Shown here: one piece after another, positions 30,600 to 41,840 of the stretch
How the letters are laid out: each line of letters begins with the position of its first letter
Numbering within the stretch: the stretch's first letter is position 1
NCBI RefSeq assembly: GCF_019279795.1
Contig: NC_056737.1
Span: 1,198,341,475-1,198,405,474 of the forward strand
Origin: Protopterus annectens
Taxonomy: Eukaryota > Chordata > Ceratodontiformes > Protopteridae
Direction of reading: 5' to 3'
Length of the DNA: 64,000 bases
Notes under the pieces: model-generated
The model's input: the letters and a program-made list of their open reading frames with translations, nothing else
What the model was told of the DNA's origin: nothing
Database searches by the model: none
Made by a program: the position numbers and the translations under genes

Positions 30600-31860
30600 C
30601 TCCCTGGACTATATGAGGAGAGACATGATGGAGCAAGCTAGGATGAGATCACAGAAGGTATGATCAAGATGTGGGCTAGATAGAGGAGAAATGGCTCAAG
30701 GGGGTACTCATAGCAGTGTGAAGAGAAATGTATCCCACATGACTGGAGAATGAGCATAGTAGTGCCAGTGTTCAAGACCAAAGGGGACATTTACAACTGT
30801 GGGCAGTACAGAAGTATCATAATCGTATTACAGTGCATGAAGGTTCTAGAGAGGGTGATTGATAAATGGATATGCAGAGTCATAGACAGTAAAAAGGGAG
30901 ATGATGATATCAGATTCAGATCCGGATGCAAGATAACCAAACTGATGTTTGCAGTGAGACTGATATTTGAGAAGAAGCTGGAGATGAGGAAAGAGTCCAA
31001 CTGGACATTCCTATACTTGGAGAAAGCATATGACAAGGACCAAGGAAAGCTGATTTGGACAGGCCTGCAGTGGTTCAAAGTCCCAAAAACATTAGTAGAA
31101 TTAGTACAGGCTATGTACAAGGACCCAATGACTCAAGTACAAACTGTTTTGTTTTAGGAGATTGGTTTCCAGTGGGAGTGGGTGTGTACCAGGATTCAGC
31201 TTTGAGCCGACTGATGTTCATACTGATGATGGACTACATTAGCACACAGGTTGGAGGAGACATTTCAACAAAGTTGAAATATGCAGATGATGTGGCATTA
31301 CAGGCAGACTCTGAGCAAGAACTTCAGCAAAGGACAGGGGAATGGAATGTAAAACTCAAGACACATGGGATGAAATTGAGTACAGATAAGATGGTGGTAA
31401 TGACAGCAAACTAGGGAAACCAGAAGCTGAGAAGTGAGATAAAAGGGAAAATAGTGGAATGGGGGTAACAGCTTCCAGTATCTAGGTGGGGTGGCTGAGG
31501 AGAAAGGAAGGCTGAATGAGGAAGTCAAAACTAGAATTAGTGGTGCTGCAGAGTATCAGAGGTAGTGAATAATGGAAGAATGCCAAGGAAGCTGAAGATA
31601 ATATGTACAAACTTTGGTGTGACTAGTACTACTCTATGGTACAGTAACCTGGGCAGTAAAGGCAGAGCTGTTGAAAAGCTAGAGTTGACAGAGATGAAGT
31701 GCCTCAGAAGGTTGGTAGGATGCACACTGTAGGACAGATGAAGAACTGAGGACATAAGTACAGAAGCCAAGGTGTCTCCAATAACAGATAAACTAAACGA
31801 GAACAGATTACAGTGGTTCAGGCACATGTACAGAAAAGCAGAACAAATATTAATAGCTTA
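30600..31860 (+). mobile_element. RTE-like non-LTR reverse transcriptase fragment
   Basis: The frame 30750-31157 reads VVPVFKTKGDIYNCGQYRSI, MKVLERVIDKWICRVIDSKK, WTFLYLEKAYDKD and LVELVQAMYKDPMTQVQT. The frame from 31140 gives VGVYQDSALSRLMFILMMDY and LKYADDVALQADSEQELQQR (motif C, YADD). A third stretch near 31700-31850 reads MKCLRRLVGCT and DKLNENRLQWFRHMYRKAEQ. This is a different clade from the CR1 and L2 copies, closest to RTE-type LINEs by my reading. In motif A (YLEKAYD) the usual first aspartate is tyrosine. Frameshifts separate the parts and both ends are missing. Confidence 0.8.
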
Positions 31861-32509
31861 TAAATGGAAACACTTTTAACAACATTACTAATATTTATTC
31901 TGAGCGAAGTTTTGTGGTAGATCTTTTTGTTAGTCAATTAGCCATTTTGTTAGTGAATTGGTTTCTTAATTAACAAAGTTTGGATTAGTAGGTTAGCCTT
32001 AATAAGCTGTTCTTATATTATATATTTTAATTTGTAAGGCAGCACATTCTCAATTTACTCTATGGTGTTAAGGAGGAAGTGGGACTTGGTTAAAGGAATG
32101 AGTTTAATGCTTTTATTGCTTTTAACAGAACCACCCTCTGTAACCACTCCCTTACTCCAAATAACAAGATTGTATATAAATTAATGAATGTCTTTAATAC
32201 TCTTAATTATACTCAACTAGGATCACTTGTTTGTGGGTTTCAGTAAAGGATATTCCATTTTTAACTCAACAGTGGACTACCTACTATTTTATTATTTTGT
32301 AGTATGTATTTTAAAGTTCAAATTTTATTACTGAACTAGTTGCATTACATATTTCAAGGAGAGAAATTCACACCCTCCACACTGCAAAGTTTCTGCTTGG
32401 TTTGTTTTTGATGCAGTATAGGTTGCATACTGGGTTTTCTGAGACTTTGAGGGATATCACGGAGTTTTCTTTTTGTATATGTGAAGGATGAAAGTTCTTT
32501 ATCTTTATT
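31861..32509. other. Unassigned AT-rich sequence
   Basis: I see nothing recognisable here. Confidence 0.5.
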
Positions 32510-32631
32510 AAATACTTAGGTTCATAGGTTCATACTAGGCTATCTGCCCTAGGGCATTTATAAGCCTAGCCAGAATGTGTTTGGCTTTCGCCACCCATTT
32601 TAAATTTATTTTGATATGCCCTTTTTTGAGG

Positions 32632-34029
32632 TTAGTATACTGTGCCTCTGTCTAACAGTGACACAGAAGTGATACCCGGGGTAAACCTATGATCTCCCAT
32701 CCACTCATCAAGATTCCTCTTGAAGAGAGTCAATGAGGGACTCTGCCTAACCTGGACTGGGATTTTATTCCAGAGTGAAGGGAGCCTCTGGGTTATGAAT
32801 CTGTCCCTCCAGCATGTCCTATTTATTTCAGTGCTGAGGTTCAAGTCTCTTGAGCGTGTAGCTCGATGGGATTTGGATTTTCTGAGGTGCAGCATGTCCA
32901 TTAATTCCGGGTTGGACATGGCTTTATACGTCAGGCACAGATCGCCTCTGAACAGGCGGTATGCCACTGAGTAGAGCTGGAGTTTCTTTAACCGGGCAGC
33001 ATATGGCATCTGTTTGAGCAATTTGATCCTCTTGGTGAGGTACTTTTGGGGTCTTTCCAGTTGCTGCAGGTGTCTGGTAAGGTACATCCCAAAAGGGGCA
33101 TTGTACTCAATTATGGGCCTGATGAGGGCTGAGTAAAGAGGCACGATGACCTCCCCTGATCTAGATGTGAATCCCTTCATGATTAGGTGGGCTATATAAA
33201 ATGTTTTTCTAACCACTTTGGCCACGTGGTTGTCAAATAAGAGATTGCTATCAACTTGGGTCCCCAGGTCCCTAATTACTTCTTCTGTACTTAATGGATT
33301 ATCACCTATGTGGTAATTTGTGGGCACTTTGTTTTTGCCAAAGGGGATGACTATGCACGTTTTGGCATTTAGCTTGAGGCCATGGCTCTGGCACCAGTTG
33401 TCTGTTTCTATGAGGCCCTTTTGGAGGATGCTTGTGTCGGCTGGAGAGTCGATTATGGCGCCCAGTTTGCAGTCATCTGCGAACTTGGTCAGCCACAGTC
33501 CTTCCATGTTGGCCTGTACCTCAGAGAAATATATACCGAACAAGAGAGGTCCCAGGATTGAGCCTTGTGGGACACCACTTGTAACTGGTTTGGAGTCTGA
33601 CATGGCTCCAGCAATTCTAACCATGTGGGTTCTGTCCTTGAGCCAGTTTGCAATCCATCTAGTGACATAGGGGTTTATATTTAAGCTGGTGAGCTTATCT
33701 ATAATGCCCAAGTGGGGTATTGTATCGAAGGCTTTTGCGAGGTCCAGGTAGGCTGTGTGGACCACCTTCCCCTCGTCAATGGCCTTGGTGACTGTTTCAA
33801 AGAAATCAACCAGGTTTAAGAGGCAGGATCTGCCCTTAACAAAGCCGAACTGGGTAGGATCCAGTGTCTGTAGGTCCCCAATATCTTTATTTATGAGGTC
33901 CATGATGATCCTTTCCATAGCTTTGCAGACCAAGCTAGTCAGGCTTGTGGGGTGATAGTTTCCAGGATCCGTTGAGGCACCACCTTTATGGAGAGGGAAC
34001 ACTGTTGCTGTATGCCACTCTTTGGACAC
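32632..34029 (-). pseudogene. CR1 ORF2: reverse transcriptase segment
   Basis: An uninterrupted 465-codon frame. It reads KEWHTATVFPLHKGGASTDP, TQFGFVKGRSCLLNLVDFFE, HTAYLDLAKAFDTIPHLGII (motif A), TSGVPQGSILGPLLFGIYFS (motif B) and LTKFADDCKLGAIIDS (motif C). The C-terminal region (RPIIEYNAPFGMYLTRHLQQ, RTCWRDRFITQRLPSLWNKI, DEWMGDHRFTPGI) ends at a stop near 32632. All catalytic aspartates are present. The shorter copies in this window match this part, as expected from 5' truncation. I call it a pseudogene because the upstream part of ORF2 is broken. Confidence 0.92.
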
Positions 34030-34700
34030 ATATCCTGTAGTAAGGCTGAGATTGAACAGTAGTTTTATGTTTGGGTTTAGCTCTTCTTAGAGTTCATGTA
34101 GGACGCAGCCCGGGACACCATCTGGTCCCATTGATGCTGTGTTTTTTGCTTTGGAGTGGGCGGCTCTTAACTGAGCATCTGAGATGTCAGGGGGGCAGCA
34201 GGATGTTGGCAATGTCTGTGGGTTCAGTGTATTTTTTGTCATTTTGGACTAATTCTGAGCATATCTGGGAATTACCACCCAGGTTCCTAACATTACTAAA
34301 GAAAGCCTTGTGATTATCCTTAGTGTCCTGTGCAATTTTTCTCTCGAAGCTGACCTTAGACAATTTTATGAGTGCCCGTAGTTTTTTGCTAATACTGATC
34401 AGTGATGCCTTCCCTTTTTGGGATTTTGCTCTATCATTTAGTAGCTTCCTCCTTCTATTGTATAGTTTGTTTATGGCTGGGGTCCACCAGACAGGACGTC
34501 TGCCTTTGGAGGATTGGGTCTTGGTTTTATTTGGGATCGCACGATCCATGCATTCCTGAAGGTGTTCATAGAATCCGTTTATAAAGGATTCTGCGGTCTG
34601 GGCCGTATTTTCCACAGGCCCGGGGGCTTTGAAGGATTCCACCTCGGTTTTGAGGAGTGTGAAATTTGCTTTAGAGAAGTTTTTCACTGTGGTTTTCTGG
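34030..34700 (-). pseudogene. CR1 ORF2: EN-RT linker and RT N-terminus
   Basis: The frame 34687-34187 reads NFTLLKTEVESFKAPGPVEN, QSSKGRRPVWWTPAINKLYN, RRRKLLNDRAKSQKGKASLI and FSNVRNLGGNSQICSELV. The PVWWTPAINKLYNRRRKL stretch is a conserved marker between endonuclease and RT in CR1/Jockey-type LINEs. Frameshifts occur near 34690 and 34190. After the second, SKAKNTASMGPDGVPGCVLH leads to the RT frame. Confidence 0.88.
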
Positions 34701-35466
34701 GCAGGGGTGGGGTCGGGATGTGAATATCCAGTGAGATTAGTTTATGGTCTGATCTTACCAGTGTGGGATACACTTCTGGTCTGGAGCATAGAGTCCCCAT
34801 GTTGGTGATGATCAGGTCCAGTATGTTTTCCCCTCTTGTGGGAGTGGTAACAAGTTGTTACATAGCATTTGAGTTTATAAATTCTAGGAACCTTTGGGCT
34901 AGGGTGTTGGAGCTAGAGTAATGCTCCCAGTCTATGTTTGGGTAGTTGAAGTCGCCCAATATAATGGTGTTTGGAGAGACCTTCATATTTTCCAGTGTTC
35001 TCAGAAAGGCCAAGTGGGGTTCCTGGGTTTGGGAGGGTGGTCTGTAGCAAGCTATAAACTGGAAGGCAGTTTTACCCACTGTTAGTTGCACATGGATAGT
35101 CTCTGATGCTTCGTGCTTTGCCACCAACCTGGAGGTGTGGGTATCTTTGATGAATATCGATACTCCCCCTCCTTTTGTGGTTTGGTCCAGGTTTTGGGGC
35201 CGAAAAGCATGGTATGAGGTATAACCTGGTAGTGCTGGGGTGCTCTCGGGAGCCCTGAACCAGGTTTCTGTTACTGCACAGATATCGATGTTCTCCATGC
35301 TAAGTAGAGTTTCGAGTGCGTGCATCTTGAGGTTTAGACTTCTGGCATTGAGTAGCATTACTCTTAGTTTCTTATCCCTTGTGATACCTATGGAGGTGGG
35401 TTTGTCTTTTGAGCCTTGCCTAAAAAAGGCACTATGGGGGTAGCAAGAGCCTTTGCCAATATCCAA
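34701..35466 (-). pseudogene. CR1 ORF2: AP-like endonuclease
   Basis: The frame starts at a methionine (MDIGKGSCYPHSAFF) inside the end of ORF1 in another frame. The endonuclease motifs run in order: LRVMLLNARSLNLK (N), DICAVTETWF (E), GGGVSIFIKDTHTSRLV, FIACYRPPSQTQEPHLAF, ILGDFNYPNIDWEHY (D, N) and, after an in-frame TAA near 34857, TLVRSDHKLISLD (S-D-H). The enzyme nicks target DNA to prime reverse transcription. All expected active-site positions are readable; the nonsense codon follows INSNAM. Confidence 0.9.
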
Positions 35467-35843
35467 AAGCCCAGGGGTGAAAGGTACAAGCCGTCCCTAG
35501 CGAAGCATCGTGGCTTGTCGAGCATATCATCCCAAGCTGACAGGCATTGGATCCCCTTTGAATGACACCAGCACTTAAGCCAATTGTTGAAATTGATCAT
35601 CTTGTCTTCATATTGTGGCATCATTCTTGGTGAGGGTAAGATGCTACTCAAGGTCAGGGTCATACCGGCCTGGGCTACATGCTCAGAGAGCTCCTTTATG
35701 TCTCTTTTCATGTAGTCCAGAGAGGTACGTCTCAGGTCATTCACACCAGCATGGACAATGACTGAGTCATATTTGTACTTGCCTTGGAGTGACCTGAGTG
35801 CTTGTGTTATGTGGCAGATCCTAGCACCGGACAGGCTGCTCAC
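35388..35843 (-). pseudogene. CR1 ORF1: SGNH/GDSL esterase-like domain
   Basis: The 151-codon open frame reads VIVHAGVNDLRRTSLDYMKR (block III, G-x-N-D), LTLSSILPSPRMMPQYEDKM and NFNNWLKCWCHSKGIQCLSA, then FARDGLYLSPLGFWILA (block V). CR1 ORF1 proteins with an esterase domain are documented. Block V normally has D-G-L-H with the catalytic histidine; here the fourth residue is tyrosine (TAC). The N-terminal block with the nucleophilic serine lies beyond the truncation. The frame overlaps the ORF2 start by about 80 nt. Confidence 0.88.
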
Positions 35844-35860
35844 TTCCCTGTCTATTCACT

Positions 35861-36235
35861 AGTACTCTGTGGTGATTTTTCATTTTTGATTCTTCCTTCT
35901 TAACTATGTTAGAAGCCTTAGAAATAATTCATTTGGTTCTGGTCCTAGCTAAAAAGGGCCTTTAGACCAGTCCACTTACCATATCGACAGACAAGAAACC
36001 AACAAGCAAGTAATGAGTGATAACTGAGAGTTACAAGAGAATTTATAGTTCATAATGCAGGCATGAAATTCCTTAAAACAAAAGTCAGATCCGAGTTTGT
36101 TTATGTATGCCACACAGTCACTTACTGATATAACCTTTTCCTTGGGAAAAATGCTATATTTTGTATGGAATTTAAAACTATGTTTTTCTGAACTCCTGCC
36201 TACTTGTCCTGTCAGCCATTTGGATTACTGTTACT
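35861..36235. other. Unassigned sequence
   Basis: I see no gene or repeat family here. Confidence 0.5.
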
Positions 36236-36475
36236 GTCTATACTGTCTTTCGGCTTTTCCCAGTTAGGGGTCGCCACAGCGGAAATCTGGTCCGCTAATG
36301 ATTGGCAGTAGAGTTTTATGTGCTGGCTTGCTGGGCCTAATGCACAACCTTCAGCGAAGGAACGCCCATTCATGCATGTCGACACACAGAAGACGCTCTA
36401 ACTGAAATCGAACGTGCAACGTCTAACTGTGAGGTGACAACGCTTCCGCAGCACCACCACCACAGGTAATTTCCT
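36236..36475 (-). mobile_element. tRNA-derived SINE with GGGGTCGCCACAGC core
   Basis: On the minus strand the head GGTGGTGGTGCTGCGGAAGC then GTTGTCACCTCACAG carries an A-box-like segment, with GTTCGATTTCAG as B box. The body (AGAGCGTCTTCTGTGTGTCG, GAAGGTTGTGCATTAGGCC, CGGACCAGATTTCCGCTGTG) leads to the 3' end GGCGACCCCTAACTGGGAAA then AGCCGAAAGACAG. The 3' block is widespread in fish SINEs. Confidence 0.78.
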
Positions 36476-37103
36476 GTGCTTTATGTGGCTTCATTGTTTA
36501 AGATGGTTATTTCTTGCACTTCAGACCCATTTAATGATTTAAGAGCCTGGAAGGGTTGATACTGCTTTCTAGTGGCAGTGGATTGTAATCTGGTTGAATT
36601 CTGGGCTGTAAACCACTTAACTCATTAATACCTATGTAGTGCGGAATGTCACACCTCTAGTAGCTGATGCAGGCCTTGCATTCCAGATTATTTTCTGAAA
36701 AATCAAGTCAAAAAGCAAAACATAAACAAACATAAATATTTTGTGAGCAATAAAGGCTATTAAAACTGTACAAATAGCAATGTTCTCATTAAGAAATATT
36801 CTTTATAGTGGCAATAGTACATTTATAGTCTTAACATAAATACTATAATATATTGTAATGCACACAAACCGAGATAGTTTTTGCTAGACATTCACAAACA
36901 AATTGTGATATCTTGGAAACCAAACAACCAAGATTGTTAGAGCACTTTTATTAACCAAACATAAGCTTTCACATGACAGCAAGAAATTCCTCTCTAGGTG
37001 TGTGCTTATTGACATATTTACAGAAACATAAAAAATGTACTTGATTGCATAATCAGCAATAGAAATAACATTGAATATCTTTCAAAATATGTAACTTACA
37101 GTG
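36476..37103. other. Unassigned AT-rich sequence
   Basis: I see nothing recognisable here. Confidence 0.5.
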
Positions 37104-37136
37104 AAAAAAAGAAGTTATGTCTTACCATAACGTTCC

Positions 37137-37290
37137 ATCTGTGTTGTTCATTTTCTTTCATTCATCACTGATGGGTTCGGTTCAGAGCCCTCGGAACTGA
37201 GTTGGTCTGTTACTAAGCTCGCACTAGCCAAAAAAACTCTCGAGCTAAGTCTCTACCCAGAATGCCCTTCTTCCTGTTATCTCAGATCGA
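37137..37290 (+). repeat. DIRS-B left inverted terminal repeat
   Basis: TCACTGATGGGTTCGGTTCA, AGCTCGCACTAGCCAAAAAA, CTCTCGAGCTAAGTCTCTAC and CAGAATGCCCTTCTTCC reappear inverted at 42270-42424. Confidence 0.85.
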
Positions 37291-37400
37291 GTTTGCTAAG
37301 AAATGAAGTAAAGCCGAGGCCACTTCTATGCAAGCACCCTAGTGAACCACTTAGACCCAAAGCATCCCCCAGGAGCCTTTGGAGGGGGAAGGAGGGTGGG

Positions 37401-37543
37401 AAGTGATGAATGAAAGAAGATGAACAACACAGATGGAATGTTATGGTAAGACATAACTTCTTTATCTGATGTTTGTTTATTTATTTTATTTATTTATTTT
37501 GATGATGATGTTGTTAATCTTCTTTCCATTCATCACTGATGGG
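37401..37543. repeat. DIRS-B internal complementary region
   Basis: 37401-37463 is the reverse complement of 37104-37165 (GTTATGGTAAGACATAACTT block). 37512-37543 (GTTAATCTTCTTTCCATTCA) is the reverse complement of the right terminus. A T/A-rich simple repeat (37471-37512) lies between the two halves and is absent from DIRS-A. Confidence 0.8.
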
Positions 37544-37581
37544 ACAGAATCCCAAGCTACCTTGAGGTCCATGGGCGGCCC

Positions 37582-39020
37582 TTATGGAAAAACATTCCTG
37601 AGTACCATTGAGCCGAAGGCAGCTCTCCCAATGGAGGCCATGTCCAATTTGTAATGATAGATAAAGGTATGAGGCTTAGGCCACGTAGCTGCTGTGCAGA
37701 TGTCATCCATTGATGCCCTGGAATGAAATGCTATATAAATTGCCATAAATCTAGTGGAGTGGGCTTTAACTTTTGGCATGGATTCATTATGGAGGGAATA
37801 AGTGACACATATGTAGTCCCTTAGCCATTTTGGTAATGTAACTTTGGAAACAGCCTCTCCCATTTTGGGTGCCAAGAATGAGATGAATAGCTGTTCAGAT
37901 TTACGGATAGGTTTGGTCCTGTCTAGGTAAAACCTTAATTGTCTATGTACGTCTAAGGTGTAAAGGCAATACTCTCTTCTATTGTCAAAATTCAGAAAGA
38001 ACACTGGTAGATCAATGGACTGGTGAATAGAGAATTCAGAAACAACTTTGGGAAGAAAGGACGGGTTCGTTCGAAGTGACACTCTGTCTTTGTGAAAGAC
38101 CAGGTAGGACCTCTTGATACACAATGTCTGCAGCTCAAAGACTCTTCTGGCAGAGGTAATGGTTACCAGGAACAAAGATTTTCAAGACAAAAACTTTAGG
38201 TCACACTTAGCTGCAGGCTCAAAGGGCTTTTGAGTCAAAGCCTGGAGGACTAAAGTGAGGTTCTATGGTACTACGGGCTGTCTGAGAGGAGGCCTGAGAT
38301 GAGAGGTCCCTTTGAGAAAAGCCTTGCAAAGGCATAACGAAATAAGAGGGGTTCCATTTATACCATTGTAGAAGTTGGAAATTGCCACTAGATGTACATT
38401 AACTGTAGAAGCAGAGGCTCTGTTATCAAAAAACTTAGAAAAATATTGACGCACTGCAGTAACTGGAGCCAAATACGGGTCTAGTATGTTATCCTTGGAC
38501 CAAATGGAAAACCTTTGCCATTTATCCTGATGTAGTCTTCTGGTGGATGGCTTATGAGAGGCCAGAATGATGTCTCGAACAGGTGAGGAGAGATTAGTCT
38601 GCCTGTCGACTAGCGAAAGTGGAGAAACCAAGCTGTCAGCTTGAGAGTGGACAGATTTGGGTGACTCAACCCTTGAGACCTCAGATCTAGTAGACGGTCC
38701 AGAATCCACGGTGGGAATACTAGGTGAGGCCAAAGAAAGGGGAACCAAACTTGTCGGGCTATGAGGATCACCTTGCATCTCAACCAAAGAGTTTTCTTTA
38801 GAAATTGTGGGATCAGAGGAATGGGAGTATAGGCATAGAGAAATCCGTTGGGCCAATTGTGGATCAGAGTGTCCCTTGGTGACTCCCTGTGCTAGGGAAG
38901 TAGGGTGAAGTAGCTGCTGTACTTGCTGTTTTATGGGGAGGTAAAAAGATTGCAGCAAGCCTGGCCCCAGTGGCTGAAGATTACAGACACCACCTCGGGG
39001 TTGAGGGACCACTCCTGGGG
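37582..39020 (-). pseudogene. DIRS-B tyrosine recombinase
   Basis: The N-terminal core-binding part is in the frame ending at 38263 (SPVRDIILASHKPSTRRLHQ, SKFFDNRASASTVNVHLVAI). After a break near 38200 the catalytic part (38175-37582) reads TITSARRVFELQTLCIKRSY (box I arginine), EYCLYTLDVHRQLRFYLDRT, KAHSTRFMAIYIAFHSRASM (H-x-x-R) and CTAATWPKPHTFIYHYKLD (nucleophilic tyrosine). The 197-residue catalytic segment is uninterrupted. It supplies the reference for the region destroyed in DIRS-A. Confidence 0.92.
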
Positions 39021-39542
39021 CATGAGGATGCATCTGCTCAGTTTGTCTGCAATCACATTGGAGCTACCTGGGATATGCGTTGCTATCAGAAAGCAATTGG
39101 AAGCTATCACCCACTGCCAGGTACTCATGGCTTCTTGACAAAGGGGGTAGGACTTGGTTCCTCCTTGCTTGTTGATGTACCAGACCACTGACATATTGTC
39201 TGATTGGACTGCAATTGTCCCAGAGGGAGAGCTGCATGGAATGCCTGCAATACTAACAGTACGTCCCTCAGTTCTAGGACATTGATATGCAGGTAGGCCT
39301 CCGACATACACCATGTGCCTTGGACAGTCTTTTCCTAAAAATGCCCCCCCCCCACCATATCAGGGAAGCATCCGTGGTCACAATGGCTGTGGGTGGGAGG
39401 GCTGAAAAGGTCGGCTCCAAAGATCTTCATTTGGCCTCATCCACCAAAGCAGGTCCTGTTTGCAAGAGTTGGTTATTCGAATCTTGTAATCCAGGGGATG
39501 ACAGTTTGGGAACCATTGACCAAGAAGGAGCCATTGCAGAAT
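39021..39542 (-). pseudogene. DIRS-B RNase H
   Basis: It reads MSEAYLHINVLELRDVLLVL, GTIAVQSDNMSVVWYINKQG, SYPLCQEAMSTWQWVIASN and HIPGSSNVIADKLSRCILMP. Q-S-D-N carries a catalytic aspartate and NVIADKLSR the last one. It lies between the RT and recombinase segments, with a frame change near 39320. Confidence 0.85.
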
Positions 39543-40265
39543 TCACATATGTAGCTTTGCTAGAGGCACTATTGGAATTGACAACACCATAGAACCCAGG
39601 GCATGGAGAACTTGTCTTGCAGGGACTGATTTTGAGAAAGAATCACTCAAATTTGAAGCCTCAGTTGGTGGAGTCTGTGAAGAGGGAGTGATACCAGACT
39701 GGAATGAGTATTGAACAATGCTCCCATGAACTCTATTTGCTGTGTAGGGATAAGATTTGATTTCTCCCAATGTATCGTAATTCCCAACAATTTTGCCAGA
39801 GAGAGAGAGAGTATGTTGTAGGGCAGTTACCAGAAGATGCTTGATGGGGGCAGTAAGGAGCCAGTCATCTATATATGGAAACACCCGGAATCCTTTTAGT
39901 CTCAAGTGAGCTGTTACCACTGCCAAGCATTTTGTGAATACCCTGGTGGCTGTAGAGAGACCGAACGGCAGGGCACAGAATTGGTAATGACTGGCTCCTA
40001 GCCGGAAGTGAGGCAGACTCCTGGAGCATTTGTCCATCTTGATGTGGTAATATGTGTGCCGGAGATCTACAGAGCACATCCAATCACCTTCTCTTAAAAA
40101 GGGAAGGATGGACTGAACTGTGACCATCCAGAATTTGTTTTGGGTAACAGACTTGTTTAAGCTGCTGAGATCCAAAATGGGTCTCCAGTCCCCTGTCTTT
40201 TTTGGCACCAAAAAGAATCTCGAATAAAATCCGGATCCACACTGGTCTGGTGGGACTGGTTGGAT
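39543..40265 (-). pseudogene. DIRS-B reverse transcriptase
   Basis: The frame 40211-39543 reads MVPKKTGDWRPILDLSSLNK, VQSILPFLREGDWMCSVDLR (motif A), LPFGLSTATRVFTKCLAVVT and FRVFPYIDDWLLTAPIKHLL (motif C). The thumb region near 39720-39800 is out of frame, then VLHALGSMVLSIPIVPLAKL returns. The catalytic aspartates are kept. Confidence 0.92.
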
Positions 40266-41840
40266 GACTCTTTTTTGAGACAGCTTTATAATCTTTGAAG
40301 CTGCTGCTTCCCTTTGATTGGGTGAAATGTTAGGAAGTTTTCTTGGAAATATTGGCTGACAAGAAAGGGGAATAGTGTAACCTCTGGTAATAATATTCTA
40401 TACCCAACGATTGGAAGTGATAGTGCCAGGAAGTTTGGTGCAGAGAGAAATGACTGGGTACCCTGAACTGAGGTGTCCTGCGGCTTCTGCAGGTGGTCTG
40501 TGACAGCTGCAGCTCAGGGAGCAAAAACTGGGGTTTCGACATCATAGGAGTACTACCAGAAGCAAGAGCCCTCTCCTTCGAGTGGAAAGCAGGCCTGCCC
40601 AAAGAGGGATGGGAGCCTGGAATGGAGAAAGACAACCTTGGGACTGAGGTCACACCCCACTCTGACAGACCTAGCCCCATGAGTGGAGCCTCAAACAAGA
40701 TCAGCACAGACTCATGCATCAGCACCGAGGAGGGAACCGAGGAGAATGTTGGCACCATACTCCACGCAGACATGCCCGTCCCCCAATCCTCAGATTGAGG
40801 AAGGACCATTTTGGCGGGAACCAAAGACCAAAGGAACAAACTTAGAGCCAGAGTGAGGTGTACCATAGGTGCTGAGGTGCTGGGTTCCAAGAAGGATGTT
40901 GGAATGGAAGGCTTCGGAACCGAGATGGTCGAAGGAGGAGTGTAAGATGAAGTCCATGGATAAGGCAACCCAAGTCCAGCAGGTGGATGGATTTTAGAAA
41001 ATGATGGAATCCCCCTGGCTACCAACATCTGGTCTACAAGATGCACCATGCCATGTTCCAAAAGGCTCCTGGTGGATCTAGTGGATACTCCAGATGGAGA
41101 ATCAGGATGTTGGAGAAATGGGCTATATGTCTGCCCCAGAAATGGGTCTACTGAGGGAGAGTATCAGGTCAGTGGTGCAAGGTCTGCTGACACCGAAGTC
41201 TCTAGTTTCAAGACCGGAAGCAAAGTGGTCAGATGCAGTGTAGTCAGTACAAAGCTCAGTGCTGAAGTGGCAGTCAGACCCGAAACGCTCAGTTCCAAAA
41301 TGAAAACTGAAGTTGAAGTCAAAGATGTGCGCTGAAGTGAAGTAGCTACAGGTGCCGAGGTTGAAACAGGCGTAGTAAGATCTATGATGGGTGCCAGAGG
41401 CAGGGTCTGTGGCAATACTGGTGTCGGTATGGAAGGTTTTGAAATGGTCGGAGCCAAGGAAGGCGGAGCCAAAGAGGCAGATTTATGGCCCGATGATAAC
41501 TTGGTGGCCTTAGATTTCTCAGGTTTGCTCTGATCAATTGATGATGAAAAAATAACAAAATGGGATCTCTTTTTGTCCTTAGAAGGAGGGGTTGAGACCT
41601 TCATTGCAGAAATGGCCTCTGAGAAGGGAGACTTGAGTAACCCCTTCAGAAAAAGTTTATTTTTGCACTCATTAAGAGTGCATTGGCTGAAATTTTGACA
41701 AATATCACATGGTGGCTGCACCAAAAGGTGGGCCACTCCCAAACAGTATACACAGTCATCATGCAAGTCACTGTGTTAGGTAACTTGCCCTTACAAGAAG
41801 CACAATGCTTAAAGCCAGAGGTACCCTTCTTATCCGACAT
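40266..41840 (-). pseudogene. DIRS-B gag-like protein
   Basis: The start is near 41840 (MSDKKGTSGFKHCASCKGKL), matching MTDKKGSLGFKQCSDCG of DIRS-A. The cysteine module is split by a frame change near 41760 and continues DCVYCLGVAHLLVQPPCDIC. A P/S/T/A-rich middle part (SAPVATSLQRTSLTSTSVFI) and the segment MEHGMVHLVDQMLVARGIPS follow; DIRS-A has EHDVLHLVDQVLLARGIQP at the corresponding place. Much of the conserved gag second half is missing compared with DIRS-A, which accounts for part of the shorter length. Confidence 0.82.

Larger units (their letters stand above)
32510..35860 (-). mobile_element. CR1-like LINE, longest copy
   Basis: On the minus strand the copy runs esterase-like ORF1 end, endonuclease, RT and 3' untranslated part, ending GGCTAGGCTTATAAATGCCC ... 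CAGATAGCCTAGTATGAACC and TATGAACCTAAG. It is truncated within ORF1 at about 35860. ORF2 has one nonsense codon and at least two frameshifts upstream of a fully open RT segment. Confidence 0.93.

Noticed and set aside
33320-34723. + strand open frames inside the long CR1
   Set aside because: Antisense shadows of ORF2; they contain no motif of their own.
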